A DNA stretch of 64,000 nt from Shewanella litorisediminis (GTDB taxonomy: Bacteria; Pseudomonadota; Gammaproteobacteria; Enterobacterales; Shewanellaceae), in the NCBI RefSeq assembly GCF_016834455.1, contig NZ_CP069213.1:3077501-3141500 (forward strand). The letters run 5' to 3'. Position 1 is the first letter of the stretch, and every line of letters begins with the position of its first letter. Under the pieces are notes generated by a model. That model searched no databases, had not been told where the DNA came from, and worked only from the letters and a program-made list of their open reading frames with translations. The position numbers were made by a program, and so were the translations under genes. Below are positions 36,233 through 45,594 of the stretch, piece by piece.

Positions 36233-37390
36233 ATGACTTCAACCCCCTCTCACGCCCAACTCAGCGACCTTGCCCGGCTAATCAAAGACTGGGGCAAAGC
36301 ACTCGGCTTTTCGGGGCTGGGGATCACGGACACTGATTTATCGGCCGAAGAGCCCCGATTCCTTGACTGGCTGGCCAAGGGGTATCACGGTGAGATGGCC
36401 TATATGGAAAGCCACGGCCTGATGCGTACCCGAGCGCAGGAGCTGCACCCCGGCACCATCAGGGTTATCGCAGCGCGCATGGATTACCTACCCGAGAACG
36501 CCGGATTTGCCGCAAACCTGCGCGATCCCAATCTTGGCTATATTTCCCGCTACGCCGGTGGCCGCGACTATCACAAGCTCATACGCAACCGATTGAAAAA
36601 GCTCGGCGAGCAAATCGATGCCTGGCTTGACGAACGTGGCTTTGCGTCGTCAAACTTTCGCCCTTTTGTCGACTCTGCCCCCATTCTTGAGCGGCCGCTG
36701 GCTGAAAAAGCAGGCCTTGGCTGGACCGGCAAGCACTCGCTTATTCTTAATCATCAGGCTGGCAGCTGGTTCTTTTTGGGAGAACTGCTGGTTAACCTGC
36801 CGCTGCCCATAGACATTCCCATCGCCAACGATTGTGGCACCTGCGTGGCGTGCATCAAAAGCTGCCCAACCGATGCCATAGTCGCGCCCTATGTAGTCGA
36901 TGGCAAACGCTGTATTTCCTATCTCACCATCGAGCTTCAGGGCGCTATCCCGGAAGAATTCCGCCCATTGATGGGTAATCGCATCTATGGCTGCGATGAT
37001 TGTCAGCTGGCCTGCCCGGTCAACAGTGGCTCGCCGCTTTCCAGCGAAGCCGACTTTCAAACCCGGCAGCCACTCAAGTTGCCGTCGCTGCTTACGCTGT
37101 TTGCCTGGGATGAGCAAAGCTTTTTACGCCAAACCGAAGGCAGTGCCATTCGCCGTATTGGCCATAAAAGGTGGCTGAGAAACATCGCTGTGGCGCTGGG
37201 GAATGCCCCGGCAAGCCCCGATATCCTGAACGCCTTACACGCGCGCCTCAGGGATGAAGACGTGGATGAGATGGTAGCCGAACATATACATTGGGCCATC
37301 AAGCGTCAGCAAAGTGGCCTGACTGAAGAGAGCCGCAAGACGGCGCGCTTGGTGCGCGCCATCGAAAAAGGCATGCCCCGGGACGCCTAA
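36233..37390 (+). CDS. queG: QueG, epoxyqueuosine reductase
   Basis: Last step of queuosine synthesis in tRNA: cobalamin-dependent reduction of epoxyqueuosine. From ATG 36233 the protein is 385 residues (E. coli 379). The N-terminal cobalamin/substrate domain carries [13 protein letters not shown] and [16 protein letters not shown]. Two [4Fe-4S] clusters follow with [12 protein letters not shown] and CDDCQLACP, then a C-terminal HEAT-like tail. An upstream TTG at 36170 in the same frame lacks support. It overlaps the convergent dodecin gene by four bases. Its need for cobalamin links it loosely to the B12-regulated receptor at 42.7-44.6 kb. Confidence 0.95.
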   Translation: MTSTPSHAQLSDLARLIKDWGKALGFSGLGITDTDLSAEEPRFLDWLAKGYHGEMAYMESHGLMRTRAQELHPGTIRVIAARMDYLPENAGFAANLRDPNLGYISRYAGGRDYHKLIRNRLKKLGEQIDAWLDERGFASSNFRPFVDSAPILERPLAEKAGLGWTGKHSLILNHQAGSWFFLGELLVNLPLPIDIPIANDCGTCVACIKSCPTDAIVAPYVVDGKRCISYLTIELQGAIPEEFRPLMGNRIYGCDDCQLACPVNSGSPLSSEADFQTRQPLKLPSLLTLFAWDEQSFLRQTEGSAIRRIGHKRWLRNIAVALGNAPASPDILNALHARLRDEDVDEMVAEHIHWAIKRQQSGLTEESRKTARLVRAIEKGMPRDA

Positions 37391-37596
37391 GGCGTGTCCA
37401 GCGTAAACCCGATTTTCACTGTCACCTGCCAATGGGCTATCACACCTGCCTCAAGGTGACCGCGGGTTTCAACAACCTCGAACCAACGCAAATGATGCAG
37501 TGACTGCGCCGCCGCAGACACCGCATTACGAATCGCGTCATCGCTGCTGAGGGTAGAGGAACCTGTGACTTCAATTATCTTGTAGACATGATTCAT
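37387..37596 (-). CDS. Dodecin family flavin-binding protein
   Basis: A 69-residue protein with the dodecin signature: [42 protein letters not shown] (flavin-stacking Trp) and [16 protein letters not shown] strand. Dodecins form hollow dodecamers that store riboflavin or FMN. ATG with AGGAGG a few bases upstream. Confidence 0.92.
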   Translation of the reverse strand: MNHVYKIIEVTGSSTLSSDDAIRNAVSAAAQSLHHLRWFEVVETRGHLEAGVIAHWQVTVKIGFTLDTP

Positions 37597-37685
37597 GGCA
37601 AGCCTCCTTAAGGCGAGGGTGCCGCATTAAGCTGCAACCCCGATGATGTTCCCTCAGTATAGTCCCTGATTTCACGGGTAAGGAT

Positions 37686-39956
37686 TCATCCAAGGCGTCG
37701 ACGCAGCTCGCGGGAGGCATCCACCATGTTACGAAGTGCTGGCTCCACCTCATCCCAGGTGCGCGTCTTGAGGCCGCAGTCCGGGTTTACCCAAAGCTGC
37801 TTGAGCGGAATCCGCTTGGCCGCCCTTTCCATCAGCGCCACCATGGCCTCCACGTCCGGCGTGTTGGGCGAGTGGATATCGTACACGCCCGGGCCAATCT
37901 CGGCCGGATACTCAAAGTCTTCGAAGGCCCGCAGCAGCTCCATGGCCGAGCGGCTGGTCTCGATGGTGATCACATCGGCATCCATGGCGGCAATGGCAGC
38001 TATGGTGTCGTTAAACTCGCTGTAGCACATGTGGGTGTGAATTTGGGTGTCATCCCGCACGCAGGCAGCGCTGAGCTTAAAGGAGTCCACCGCCCAGTCG
38101 AGATACGTCTGCCAGTCGCCGCGGCGCAGCGGCAGCCCTTCCCGGAAGGCCGGCTCATCAATCTGGATAATGGCGATGCCCGCCCGCTCCAGATCCGCCA
38201 CTTCATCGCGAATAGCCAGCGCAATCTCCTTGCAGATGGTTTCGCGGCTGATATCTTCCCGGGCGAAAGACCAGTGCAGAATGGTCACAGGCCCGGTCAG
38301 CATGCCTTTCACCGGCTTATCCGTAAGGCTCTGGGCGTACTCAGCCCAGTCCAGCGTCATAGGTTTTGGACGCGACACATCACCGTAAATCAGAGGCGGT
38401 TTCACGCAGCGGCTGCCATAACTCTGCACCCAACCATTTTTGGTAAAGCCAACGCCGTCGAGCTGCTCCCCAAAATACTCCACCATGTCGTTACGCTCGG
38501 CTTCACCGTGGACCAGCACATCGATACCAAGCTTTAATTGGCGGTCGATGGTATCGCGGCACACCTGCTTAAGCTGGTTGTCGTACTCGAGGGCGCTGAT
38601 TTCACCTTTACGGGCACGGCTTCTCAGGGCGCGGATAGCTGGCGTCTGGGGAAAGGAGCCTATGGTGGTGGTAGGCAAGAGTGGCAATTTAAGCCGCTGT
38701 TGCTGCTGTTGCTGACGAACCGGAAACGCACTTTGACGCTCATAATCCGCGCAGGAAAGCGCAGCAAGGCGCGCAGCAACGGCGGCATCGGCGGCCTGGG
38801 CACGTTCGGCGCGGCGGGCCACGCACTCGGTGGCAATAGCGGCAGCCTCAGCGCCGTTGGGCACAGTGAGCAGGGTATTGAGGCTTCTCAGTTCCAGCAG
38901 CTTTTGTTTGGCAAAGGCAAGCTGGCGCTTGAGTTCAGGCTTAAGGGCCGTTTCGACATCAAGGTCCACCGGTGTGTGCAGCAGCGAGCAGGAGGTCGCC
39001 AGCCACAGGCGTTCACCAAGGTCTCTTGCCACCGGGGCAATGCGCTCAGCAATCAAATCCAGATCTGCGGCCCACACGTTACGGCCGTTGACGAGGCCCA
39101 GGCTCAGCACCTGCTGCTGTCCAAGCCTGGGCAGAAATACGTCTAGCTGCTCGGGGGCCGACACCAGGTCCAGGTGCAAGCCGGCCACCGGCAGCGCCTG
39201 AATAATCCCGGCATGGTGGGCTACTGAGCCATAGTAGCTGGTCAGCATCAGCTTAACCGACACGCAGGTAAAGGCCTGATATGCGGTTGAAAACGCCGCC
39301 AGCCAGTCTGCGTCAAGATCGAGTGCCAACACGGGCTCTTCAATCTGTATCCAGGTCACGCCCTGGGCGGCAAAGCGAGCAAGCAGCTCAACATAAGCCC
39401 CCAGCAGCTGGGGCAGCAGGCTTAACTTATCAAACTCACTGCCGTAGGCCTTAGACAAATACAGGAAAGACACGGGCCCGAGAATGCAGGGTTTGGGATC
39501 GTAGCCCAGTGCTTTTACTTCTTCGACTTCATCAAACAGCTGGGTCCAGGCAATGGAGAAGGCTTGGTTGGCGTGAAGCTCTGGCACTATGTAGTGATAG
39601 TTGGTGTTGAAATACTTGGTCATTTCCGCTGCGGCGGCCGCTTTACCACTTGGCGCACGGCCTCGGGCAACCCTGAACAGGGTATCCAAATCAACCTTGT
39701 CACCATCGCGATGGCGAACAGGAATGGCATTCAGGGTCGCCGCCAGGGTCAGCACCTGATCGTAATAAGCAAAGTCCCCCACGGGCAAACGTTCAACGCC
39801 AGCGTCGGCCTGCCACTGCCAATGGGTCTGACGCAATGCCTTGGCCTGCGCGAGCAGCTCATGCTGGGACAACTCTCCACGCCAGTATTGTTCGAGGGCG
39901 AATTTCAGCTCACGGCGACGGCCTATTCGTGGGAAGCCAAGACTATTTAATTGCAT
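37686..39956 (-). CDS. metE: MetE, cobalamin-independent methionine synthase
   Basis: Transfers a methyl group from 5-methyl-tetrahydrofolate polyglutamate to homocysteine without B12. The 756-residue protein contains the two tandem barrel domains, beginning NSLGFPRIGRRRELKFALEQYW. The zinc site is visible as HxC in THMCYSEFND, the Glu of TIETSRSAMELL and the Cys in VNPDCGLKTRTW. The start follows AAGGTAT. Divergent from metR with MetJ- and MetR-type sites between them, the classic arrangement. Confidence 0.98.
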   Translation of the reverse strand: MQLNSLGFPRIGRRRELKFALEQYWRGELSQHELLAQAKALRQTHWQWQADAGVERLPVGDFAYYDQVLTLAATLNAIPVRHRDGDKVDLDTLFRVARGRAPSGKAAAAAEMTKYFNTNYHYIVPELHANQAFSIAWTQLFDEVEEVKALGYDPKPCILGPVSFLYLSKAYGSEFDKLSLLPQLLGAYVELLARFAAQGVTWIQIEEPVLALDLDADWLAAFSTAYQAFTCVSVKLMLTSYYGSVAHHAGIIQALPVAGLHLDLVSAPEQLDVFLPRLGQQQVLSLGLVNGRNVWAADLDLIAERIAPVARDLGERLWLATSCSLLHTPVDLDVETALKPELKRQLAFAKQKLLELRSLNTLLTVPNGAEAAAIATECVARRAERAQAADAAVAARLAALSCADYERQSAFPVRQQQQQQRLKLPLLPTTTIGSFPQTPAIRALRSRARKGEISALEYDNQLKQVCRDTIDRQLKLGIDVLVHGEAERNDMVEYFGEQLDGVGFTKNGWVQSYGSRCVKPPLIYGDVSRPKPMTLDWAEYAQSLTDKPVKGMLTGPVTILHWSFAREDISRETICKEIALAIRDEVADLERAGIAIIQIDEPAFREGLPLRRGDWQTYLDWAVDSFKLSAACVRDDTQIHTHMCYSEFNDTIAAIAAMDADVITIETSRSAMELLRAFEDFEYPAEIGPGVYDIHSPNTPDVEAMVALMERAAKRIPLKQLWVNPDCGLKTRTWDEVEPALRNMVDASRELRRRLG

Positions 39957-39980
39957 ATTGTATACCTTGTTGGTTTAATA

Positions 39981-39993
39981 TGAGCACATTTCA
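39981..39993. promoter_or_regulatory. Candidate MetR site near metE
   Basis: TGAGCACATTTCA, one mismatch from the known TGAANNNNNTTCA consensus, 25 bases upstream of the metE start. Confidence 0.45.
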
Positions 39994-40023
39994 AAGAGGA
40001 ACACCTGTTAAACAATTTTTAAT

Positions 40024-40047
40024 AGGCGTCTGGACGTCTAGAAGTTT
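40024..40047. promoter_or_regulatory. MetJ operator (three met boxes) between metE and metR
   Basis: Adjacent octamers AGGCGTCT, GGACGTCT and AGAAGTTT. The MetJ met-box consensus is AGACGTCT in tandem; the first two boxes differ from it by one base each and the third is degenerate. S-adenosylmethionine-bound MetJ would repress both directions. Confidence 0.8.
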
Positions 40048-40095
40048 ATTGTGGTAGTCTTCTGGCAAGCAAACGAATTGCGTTCACGGGCAACA

Positions 40096-40108
40096 TGAAC
40101 AAACTTCA
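40096..40108. promoter_or_regulatory. MetR-binding site upstream of metR
   Basis: TGAACAAACTTCA fits TGAANNNNNTTCA exactly, 12 bases before the metR start codon, suggesting autoregulation or control of metE. Confidence 0.7.
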
Positions 40109-40120
40109 TGTGGAGTAGAG

Positions 40121-41020
40121 ATGATAGAGCTAAGACACCTTCGAACCCTGATGGCACTGAAAGAGAGTGGCAGCCTTGCGGCCGCGGCCAAAAAGCGTTT
40201 TGTGACCCAGTCAGCCCTGTCTCATCAGATTAAAGAGCTGGAAACCCGCATCAACTCCCCTGTGTTCGTGAGAAAAAGTAAGCCCCTGTCTTTTACTCAG
40301 GAAGGCGCCAAACTGCTGAATCTGGCAGAAGAAATTCTGCCTCGGGTGATGGAAACCGAGTTTGTATTGAAGAAAGGCCTGGAAACCGATGCCCATTTGC
40401 TCAAGGTCGGCATCGAGTGTCACAGCTGTTTTCGTTGGCTGATGCCGGTGATGGAAGCCTTCAGGACTGAATATCCGAATGCGGATTTGGACTTGTCCAG
40501 CCGTCACCTGTTCGACTCACTCAATGCGCTGGAGTCCGGTGAGCTGGACATAGTACTGACATCCGATCCCGTACCCGGGCATCAACTGGCCTATCAGCAT
40601 CTGTTTGATTTTGAGGTGCGCCTGGTGGTTGCCAAAGAGCACCCGCTGGCGAGCAAGAGCCAGGTACTGCCGAAAGATCTGGAAGGCTTGCCCATCATCA
40701 GCTACCCGGTGCCACTGGAACGTCTGGACCTGTTCCGACTGTTTCTGGAGCCTGCCGGCGTGGTGCCCGGAGTACAGAAGAGCTGCGATCTGACCTCGGT
40801 ACTGTTTCAGCGCATCGCCTGCCAGGATGGCATTGCCGCCCTGCCCAGCTGGTCCATCAGTGAAGCACAGGGTCTGAGCCTGAGCAGTTTGCGTCTCGGA
40901 GCCGAAGGGCTGAAGCGCCCCTTGTTTGGTGCCTATCGCCGTGGCAGTGCCAACTCCCGCCAAATACAACGCTATCTCGAACTGGTGGCAGCAGAAGGCT
41001 TGGCCCGCCAGTCACAGTAA
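40121..41020 (+). CDS. metR: MetR, LysR-family activator of methionine genes
   Basis: Homocysteine-responsive regulator of 299 residues. The winged HTH (MIELRHLRTLMALKESGSLA, RFVTQSALSHQIKELE) precedes a binding domain with the MetR-like ECHSCFRWLMPVMEAFRTEYP. ATG with GGAG upstream. Divergence from metE and the MetR box support the name. Confidence 0.95.
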   Translation: MIELRHLRTLMALKESGSLAAAAKKRFVTQSALSHQIKELETRINSPVFVRKSKPLSFTQEGAKLLNLAEEILPRVMETEFVLKKGLETDAHLLKVGIECHSCFRWLMPVMEAFRTEYPNADLDLSSRHLFDSLNALESGELDIVLTSDPVPGHQLAYQHLFDFEVRLVVAKEHPLASKSQVLPKDLEGLPIISYPVPLERLDLFRLFLEPAGVVPGVQKSCDLTSVLFQRIACQDGIAALPSWSISEAQGLSLSSLRLGAEGLKRPLFGAYRRGSANSRQIQRYLELVAAEGLARQSQ

Positions 41021-41060
41021 GTTCGTCTGTTAAACCGCCCACACCCGAAATTATTCATAT

Positions 41061-41090
41061 AAAAAACGCCTGCAATTGCAGGCGTTTTTA
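41061..41090. terminator. Bidirectional terminator between metR and the HDOD gene
   Basis: AAAAACGCCTGCA and TGCAGGCGTTTTT form a long stem with a very short centre (AT), flanked by A/T runs. Confidence 0.9.
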
Positions 41091-41107
41091 TATGTTGTTC
41101 TGTGAAC

Positions 41108-41839
41108 TCATAGGGGATTAAGCAGCAAACCGCGCATCGACAATACCCTGCGCAACACCAAGCCGGCTGAGTTGGGGTTGCGGGTCTGGCGCAGGTTGTG
41201 GGCAATCATAAACTCTTCTTTGAGTTCTTCATCGAGCCCAAGTGAGTCAAAGGCTTCCAGTGTCAGGGTTTGCTGCTGGGTATCTATGATTTGCTTGATA
41301 ATGCCCAAGGGGAATGACTCTTCCGATTCGGCATTGAGATACGCAAAGGCTGTCAGAGCAATCATCTGTCCGAACACGCTGAAGAGTGCCAGGGTTTGTA
41401 CTTCGTCCGGGTCAATATTGTTGCTTACCAGATCTTTAAGGCTGTCCACCGCAGATGCGGCAATGCTTTCGGTCAGGCGCCAGTATCCCAGTACCAGCTT
41501 CTTATAAGGCTGCGGCAGCTCATCGAGGCGCTCTTTCAAATAAAAGCTGAACGCGTAGCGATAAATGTTCACCTGCCCCAAACGGATAAGCGCATCCTTC
41601 AAGCTGCGGTTTTTAGTGTTATTGGCGGTTCCGCCCACGTGAGCCGTGGTGCTTCGCCACAATAAATGCGCCGCAAGCGCCGGATCGCTGGAGACAATAT
41701 CCACCACATTACGCACATCGCCGTCGGCAAGGATGGCCTTTTTCAGTGGAATAAGGATCCCCCTGCGGCCTAATACCTGCTCTTCATTGGCGATGATCGC
41801 CCTGATTTGAGAAAAAACCTGATGCTCAAGCTCAGTCAT
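41108..41839 (-). CDS. HDOD-domain signalling protein
   Basis: A soluble 243-residue protein resembling HDOD domains, non-catalytic relatives of HD phosphohydrolases. It has VVDIVSSDPALAAHLLWRSTTA, SLKDALIRLGQVNIYRYAF and a helical C-terminal half. HDOD proteins act in signalling around chemotaxis, motility and cyclic di-GMP in gammaproteobacteria. No attached output domain. Monocistronic. Fold assignment by pattern only. Confidence 0.82.
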   Translation of the reverse strand: MTELEHQVFSQIRAIIANEEQVLGRRGILIPLKKAILADGDVRNVVDIVSSDPALAAHLLWRSTTAHVGGTANNTKNRSLKDALIRLGQVNIYRYAFSFYLKERLDELPQPYKKLVLGYWRLTESIAASAVDSLKDLVSNNIDPDEVQTLALFSVFGQMIALTAFAYLNAESEESFPLGIIKQIIDTQQQTLTLEAFDSLGLDEELKEEFMIAHNLRQTRNPNSAGLVLRRVLSMRGLLLNPL

Positions 41840-41997
41840 GAAACTAACCTATTTTTGTCCGGGCAATCAAAAAGGGACTCAAGTTTGGCCTTAGCAATAA
41901 ACCCGCCCTGGCTGTTATTACCGGGGAATTTACCCATAAAATCCTGCCCATGGTCAAGCTGATTTCCGTCCGTTTCAGCATTTTTCGGGGAGCAGCC

Positions 41998-42594
41998 TCA
42001 AAAGGCTCCACTCTCCCTCGCGAGCTGGTAAATTTCTTCAGCTAAAAGCTGATATCCGGCGTCATTTAAATGAACTGTGTCCGATTTCATGGCGCTTTGT
42101 GACAGCAGCTGCGGCAGCGTATCCTCAAGCAGTGGCAGAGAAAATTGCTCAGCCAGTTCCTGATACAAGGGTAATGGAGATAAAAACACCTTTCGGTCTG
42201 GCACGGCAATCAGGAGCACAGGCACCTGCCTTCCCTGAGCTTCCCTAATCATAGCTTCCAAATTGCGCTTAAGCTGTGCTTTATCTTGATTTCTGAGGAT
42301 ATCGTTGCCACCTTCCATCAAGATGAGCAAATCCGGTTGGGTCTCATCGAGCAATTCCCCGATCCGCGTCAGCCCCTGGGCTGTGGTTTCCCCCGATACG
42401 CCGGCATTAATCACTTCGCAGCCGCACAAACGGGCAAGGTGCGCCGGGTAATCCATCCCCTCACGCGCGCCAACCCCAAAGGTTAGGCTGTCACCGAAAG
42501 CCAATATGCGGGCATTGTTGCCCAGAAAGGGCAATTGTGGCCCACCGCAGGCAGACAAAAACAACAGGACGAACAAGACTGACAGGATACGCAC
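41998..42594 (-). CDS. GDSL/SGNH-family lipoprotein esterase (TesA-like)
   Basis: A lipoprotein of 198 residues with lipobox LSAC at residues 13-16. The SGNH hydrolase blocks are: I AFGDSLTFGVG (nucleophile Ser), II INAGVSGETT, III MEGGNDILRN, V DTVHLNDAGYQLLAEEI. This is the arylesterase/acyl-CoA thioesterase I group; the lipid anchor makes it an envelope enzyme rather than a soluble TesA. The start is GTG with GGGGAG upstream. Lies downstream of the btuB-like gene but beyond its terminator. Confidence 0.9.
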   Translation of the reverse strand: MRILSVLFVLLFLSACGGPQLPFLGNNARILAFGDSLTFGVGAREGMDYPAHLARLCGCEVINAGVSGETTAQGLTRIGELLDETQPDLLILMEGGNDILRNQDKAQLKRNLEAMIREAQGRQVPVLLIAVPDRKVFLSPLPLYQELAEQFSLPLLEDTLPQLLSQSAMKSDTVHLNDAGYQLLAEEIYQLARESGAF

Positions 42595-42630
42595 TTTGTA
42601 CTCCCCGGACTAATCCGTCTGTTATCGCCC

Positions 42631-42662
42631 AAAAAAAAGCCGGACACAAGTCCGGCTTTTCA
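42631..42662 (-). terminator. Terminator of the btuB-like gene
   Basis: Stem AAAAGCCGGAC / GTCCGGCTTTT with ACAA loop; on the minus strand it ends in eight Ts. Confidence 0.92.
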
Positions 42663-42676
42663 ATTTCAGTGGCTTA

Positions 42677-44617
42677 TCAGTATCTCAGCCCCAGCGTCAG
42701 GCTCACCTTGCGCCCTTCACCGGGGTAATAACCATTGCCCCAGTCACTGTAGAAACCCGATGCGGCATACGCTTCATCGAACAGGTTATCCACTCTCAGG
42801 GTGGCACTCAGGGCATCCTTACGGAAACTGACTGCGGCATTGGTCAGCCAAAAAGAATCGAGCTGCTCGCCCACATTGGCGTTGTCCCCTTCCACAAAAC
42901 GCTCACCCGTGTAGGCAGCATCCACGTACGCCGACCAATGCTCGGCAAACTGGGTAGAGACATACATACGGCCGCTGTGTTTGGCGACCCATGACAGCGC
43001 CTTACCCTCATTGAGACCTGCGGTAAATTCGGCATCAGTATACTGGTAGTCGGCGCCCAGGCTGATGGCATCGTTCAGCTGCCAGTCCCAATCCAACATG
43101 GCACCATATCGGCGCGACTCATCGGCGTTGATGTTGGCCCCCGGGAAATAGCCACCCACGGGCGTGTCGGCGCTGGGGTCAAACACGATTTCATCTTCCA
43201 GGCTTAAACGGTAGAGGCTCAGGCGCAATGCCTGCTGAGCGCCCTGATAGTCCCAGCCTGCTTCATAGCTGCGACCGGTTTGAGGCTTTAGGCTATCCTG
43301 GCTGGTGTAGGCCTGCTCATCCACCTTGGCAAAACGGAAGTTATCTTCAGCGCGCAGGTAGAGTCTGTGTCCCTGCAGTGGACGGTAGTTCAAGCCAAGC
43401 TCAAGCGCATGGGCGTCATTATCCAGCTTGCCACCCTGTGGAAAGGTATTTTGATCGCGAATATCGTCCTGAACTTCGGCGTAGCGGCCACCCACCACAT
43501 AACTCAGAGACTTGGTCAAAGGCACCGACGCCTGGGCAAAAGCGGCCCAGAGTTCCTGGGTGTTGCCGCGTTCCATATAAGCCGAGGTAAATTCAGATTC
43601 GCCTCGTGACAGGTCCAAACCTGTTACCAGCTTGAGTTCGCCATCGTCAGTCTGGTAGCGGCCAATCGCTTTGGGAGAAAGGCTGATGAGTTGGCGCTCG
43701 GTTTCACCCGCACCGCCCCAGCTGATGTAATTGACCTGAGTATCACTGGCATCCAGATCCGCGGCCAATGTCCAATGTTCGGTCAGGTTGTGCTCATATC
43801 CCAGTCGGCCGGCCTTGGTCAGATTATGCTGATAGTCGCTGCTGTTGGCGGCGTTTGCCTGACGGGGATTGGCGTCGAGTTCCTCTGCGGAGAGAGAACC
43901 TGCAAGTTCGCGGTCATCATCGTAATAGGACGCTTCTGCAAAAAAGCGCTGCCCATCGCCACGGTATTCAAGGCGGCCCAGCACAGAGCCTGACTCGCTG
44001 ACGGCATGGTCACGGTAGTTATCGCTCTTATCGAAGTTGCCACCCACAAAGAGATTCCAGCGCTCATTCAGCGCCGCCGAAAAATCCATGGCAGTGCCAA
44101 GGGTGCTGAAACTGCCGCCAGTGAGCGAGGCGCCGCCGGTGCTTTCCTGACTGCGCCTGGTAATGATATTGATGACGCCGCCAACGGCCTGATCGCCATA
44201 GAGCACACCGGCGCTGCCAGAAAGCACTTCGATACGCTCAATCTGACTCAATGACACGGCATTGAGGCTGGGAGCGGCAATATCAATATTGTTGAGACGG
44301 CGGCCATCCACCAGCACCAGGGTGTTGTTGGCAGCCTGGCCAGCGCCAAAACCGCGCATGGCGAATACCGGCCCGGTGCCGCTGTCACTTATTTGTATGG
44401 CACTCTGGCCGCGCAGCAATCCGGCAAGGCTGGTCGCGCCGCTCAAGGCGATATCTTCGGCCGTAATAACCGCTACATTGGCGGCAATATTGAGGGGGGT
44501 ATCGGCCTGACGGCCAATGACCACCAGATGTTCATCCACAGGAGCCTGTGCTGAGGCGAAAGATGACAGCAGGCTTGTGGCCAGCGCCAATGAAATCAAA
44601 GAAGGTTTGGTACCCAT
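42677..44617 (-). CDS. btuB: BtuB-like TonB-dependent corrinoid receptor
   Basis: Outer-membrane receptor of 646 residues. Signal peptide, then a TonB box (EHLVVIG), plug domain (about 35-150: LAGLLRGQSAIQISDSGTGP, GVLYGDQAVGGVINIITRR) and a 22-strand barrel ending SLTLGLRY. E. coli BtuB is 614 residues. The substrate assignment rests on the cobalamin riboswitch in its leader. Three MetJ boxes over the promoter add control by S-adenosylmethionine. The start follows AAGGAAA. No btuFCD transporter genes are in this window. Confidence 0.92.
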   Translation of the reverse strand: MGTKPSLISLALATSLLSSFASAQAPVDEHLVVIGRQADTPLNIAANVAVITAEDIALSGATSLAGLLRGQSAIQISDSGTGPVFAMRGFGAGQAANNTLVLVDGRRLNNIDIAAPSLNAVSLSQIERIEVLSGSAGVLYGDQAVGGVINIITRRSQESTGGASLTGGSFSTLGTAMDFSAALNERWNLFVGGNFDKSDNYRDHAVSESGSVLGRLEYRGDGQRFFAEASYYDDDRELAGSLSAEELDANPRQANAANSSDYQHNLTKAGRLGYEHNLTEHWTLAADLDASDTQVNYISWGGAGETERQLISLSPKAIGRYQTDDGELKLVTGLDLSRGESEFTSAYMERGNTQELWAAFAQASVPLTKSLSYVVGGRYAEVQDDIRDQNTFPQGGKLDNDAHALELGLNYRPLQGHRLYLRAEDNFRFAKVDEQAYTSQDSLKPQTGRSYEAGWDYQGAQQALRLSLYRLSLEDEIVFDPSADTPVGGYFPGANINADESRRYGAMLDWDWQLNDAISLGADYQYTDAEFTAGLNEGKALSWVAKHSGRMYVSTQFAEHWSAYVDAAYTGERFVEGDNANVGEQLDSFWLTNAAVSFRKDALSATLRVDNLFDEAYAASGFYSDWGNGYYPGEGRKVSLTLGLRY

Positions 44618-44721
44618 TTTCCTTACACTCCATCAAGGGAAACGGGGCATGGGTCATCGACATGCCAAAAGCTGTCGCAGTCAAGGATCTGCCCACCGAA
44701 ATCCACGACAATACCTTATTT

Positions 44722-44823
44722 GGGCCGGTCTCCGGACTTAGATGCCAGGCATCATTACCGTTGCGGGGGCAGTGTCGGATTTACACCGACTTCCCGATTC
44801 TCCCGCCAATGCGGGCACCCAAA
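44722..44823 (-). ncRNA. Cobalamin (adenosylcobalamin) riboswitch
   Basis: On the minus strand the conserved blocks appear in order: GGGTGCCCGC, GAATCGGGAAGTC, GGTGTAAATCCGACACTGCC, CCCGCAACGGTAA, GATGCCTGGCATC, AGTCCGGAGACCGGCC. The B12-box region is complete. The element ends about 105 bases before the btuB start, enough for an expression platform that hides the ribosome site. Confidence 0.96.
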
Positions 44824-44839
44824 GGGCTGACAATAAAGA

Positions 44840-44860
44840 GGCCGTCACTCATGGACGGCC
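44840..44860 (-). other. 7-bp hairpin at the 5' end of the btuB leader
   Basis: GGCCGTC / GACGGCC with a 7-base loop, located between the predicted transcription start and the riboswitch. It has no T run on the transcribed strand and could stabilise the leader's 5' end. Confidence 0.5.
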
Positions 44861-44864
44861 GCGC

Positions 44865-44893
44865 ATTATAGACGTCTAAACGTATAAAAGTCT
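44865..44893 (-). promoter_or_regulatory. btuB promoter with three MetJ met boxes
   Basis: A perfect met box AGACGTCT (44870-44877) is followed by AAACGTAT and AAAAGTCT (to 44893). On the minus strand the -10 hexamer TATAAT (44865-44870) touches the first box, so MetJ would sit on the -35/-10 spacer and block RNA polymerase. The rest of the 44618-44920 gap is occupied by the riboswitch leader. Confidence 0.85.
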
Positions 44894-44920
44894 AAGCCTT
44901 TGTCTCGCACGAGTGGCCGT

Positions 44921-45517
44921 TCAGTTGAGGCGCAAGGGCAAAACAGAGGCAATAAATTCGCTGTGATTGGCCGACGTCAGCGGAATATTCTGCCCCGCAA
45001 ACACATCGCCTCTCATGGATTTATGCATGAGCACCAGCTGCCCGGGGCCGCTCACCACCCGGTAATAACCCACCTCACCTTCGGGCTTGGTGAAAAAGGG
45101 GCGCGACTCTTCAAGGGAGGCATGCTGATTGGGCATGCGACTGCAACCCAGAATACCGTGAAAACCGGGATGTCCGTCGGTATCAACGTCGCCCAACTTT
45201 TCGTAGGTGACTTCGCCCTCGCAGCTGCCCCGATACTGCCTGGCCAGGCCATCCAGAAAGGCCTCCGGAGCGGGAGAATCATCACTCAATTTAAAGCTTT
45301 GAACACAAATAAGCCCGCCCCATTGATTGAGGTTTTCCTGGACCGGCACAAATTCAGCACTCACCATGTCGGTCCTTTCCTCGGTGGCAGCCAATTTCCA
45401 CCCCGACGGCAATTCAAACGAGAAAGGCGTGCCAAACAGTGACAGCTCCTGAGTTTGCGCAAGTGCGCCGGTGGCGGGCAGTAAACCAATAAGAAGTAAT
45501 AAGCAGCGGGTCATCAT
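44921..45517 (-). CDS. Exported hypothetical protein
   Basis: A 198-residue protein with a clear signal peptide (MTRCLLLLIGLLPATGALAQ) and a periplasmic beta-rich body starting LSLFGTPFSFELPSGWKLA. Two cysteines at ICVQSF and GSCEGE and one at GCSRMP could form a disulfide. I do not recognise a family. AAGGAAG precedes the start. It is 78 bases upstream of the DUF805 gene's end on the same strand; co-transcription is possible. Confidence 0.75.
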   Translation of the reverse strand: MMTRCLLLLIGLLPATGALAQTQELSLFGTPFSFELPSGWKLAATEERTDMVSAEFVPVQENLNQWGGLICVQSFKLSDDSPAPEAFLDGLARQYRGSCEGEVTYEKLGDVDTDGHPGFHGILGCSRMPNQHASLEESRPFFTKPEGEVGYYRVVSGPGQLVLMHKSMRGDVFAGQNIPLTSANHSEFIASVLPLRLN

Positions 45518-45594
45518 CAGCTTCCTTGAAATCTCATACCGTAACGTCCTGAAACGGCATTTTGATGGGGGGAGGAGAGCCTCCCCACAGACTA

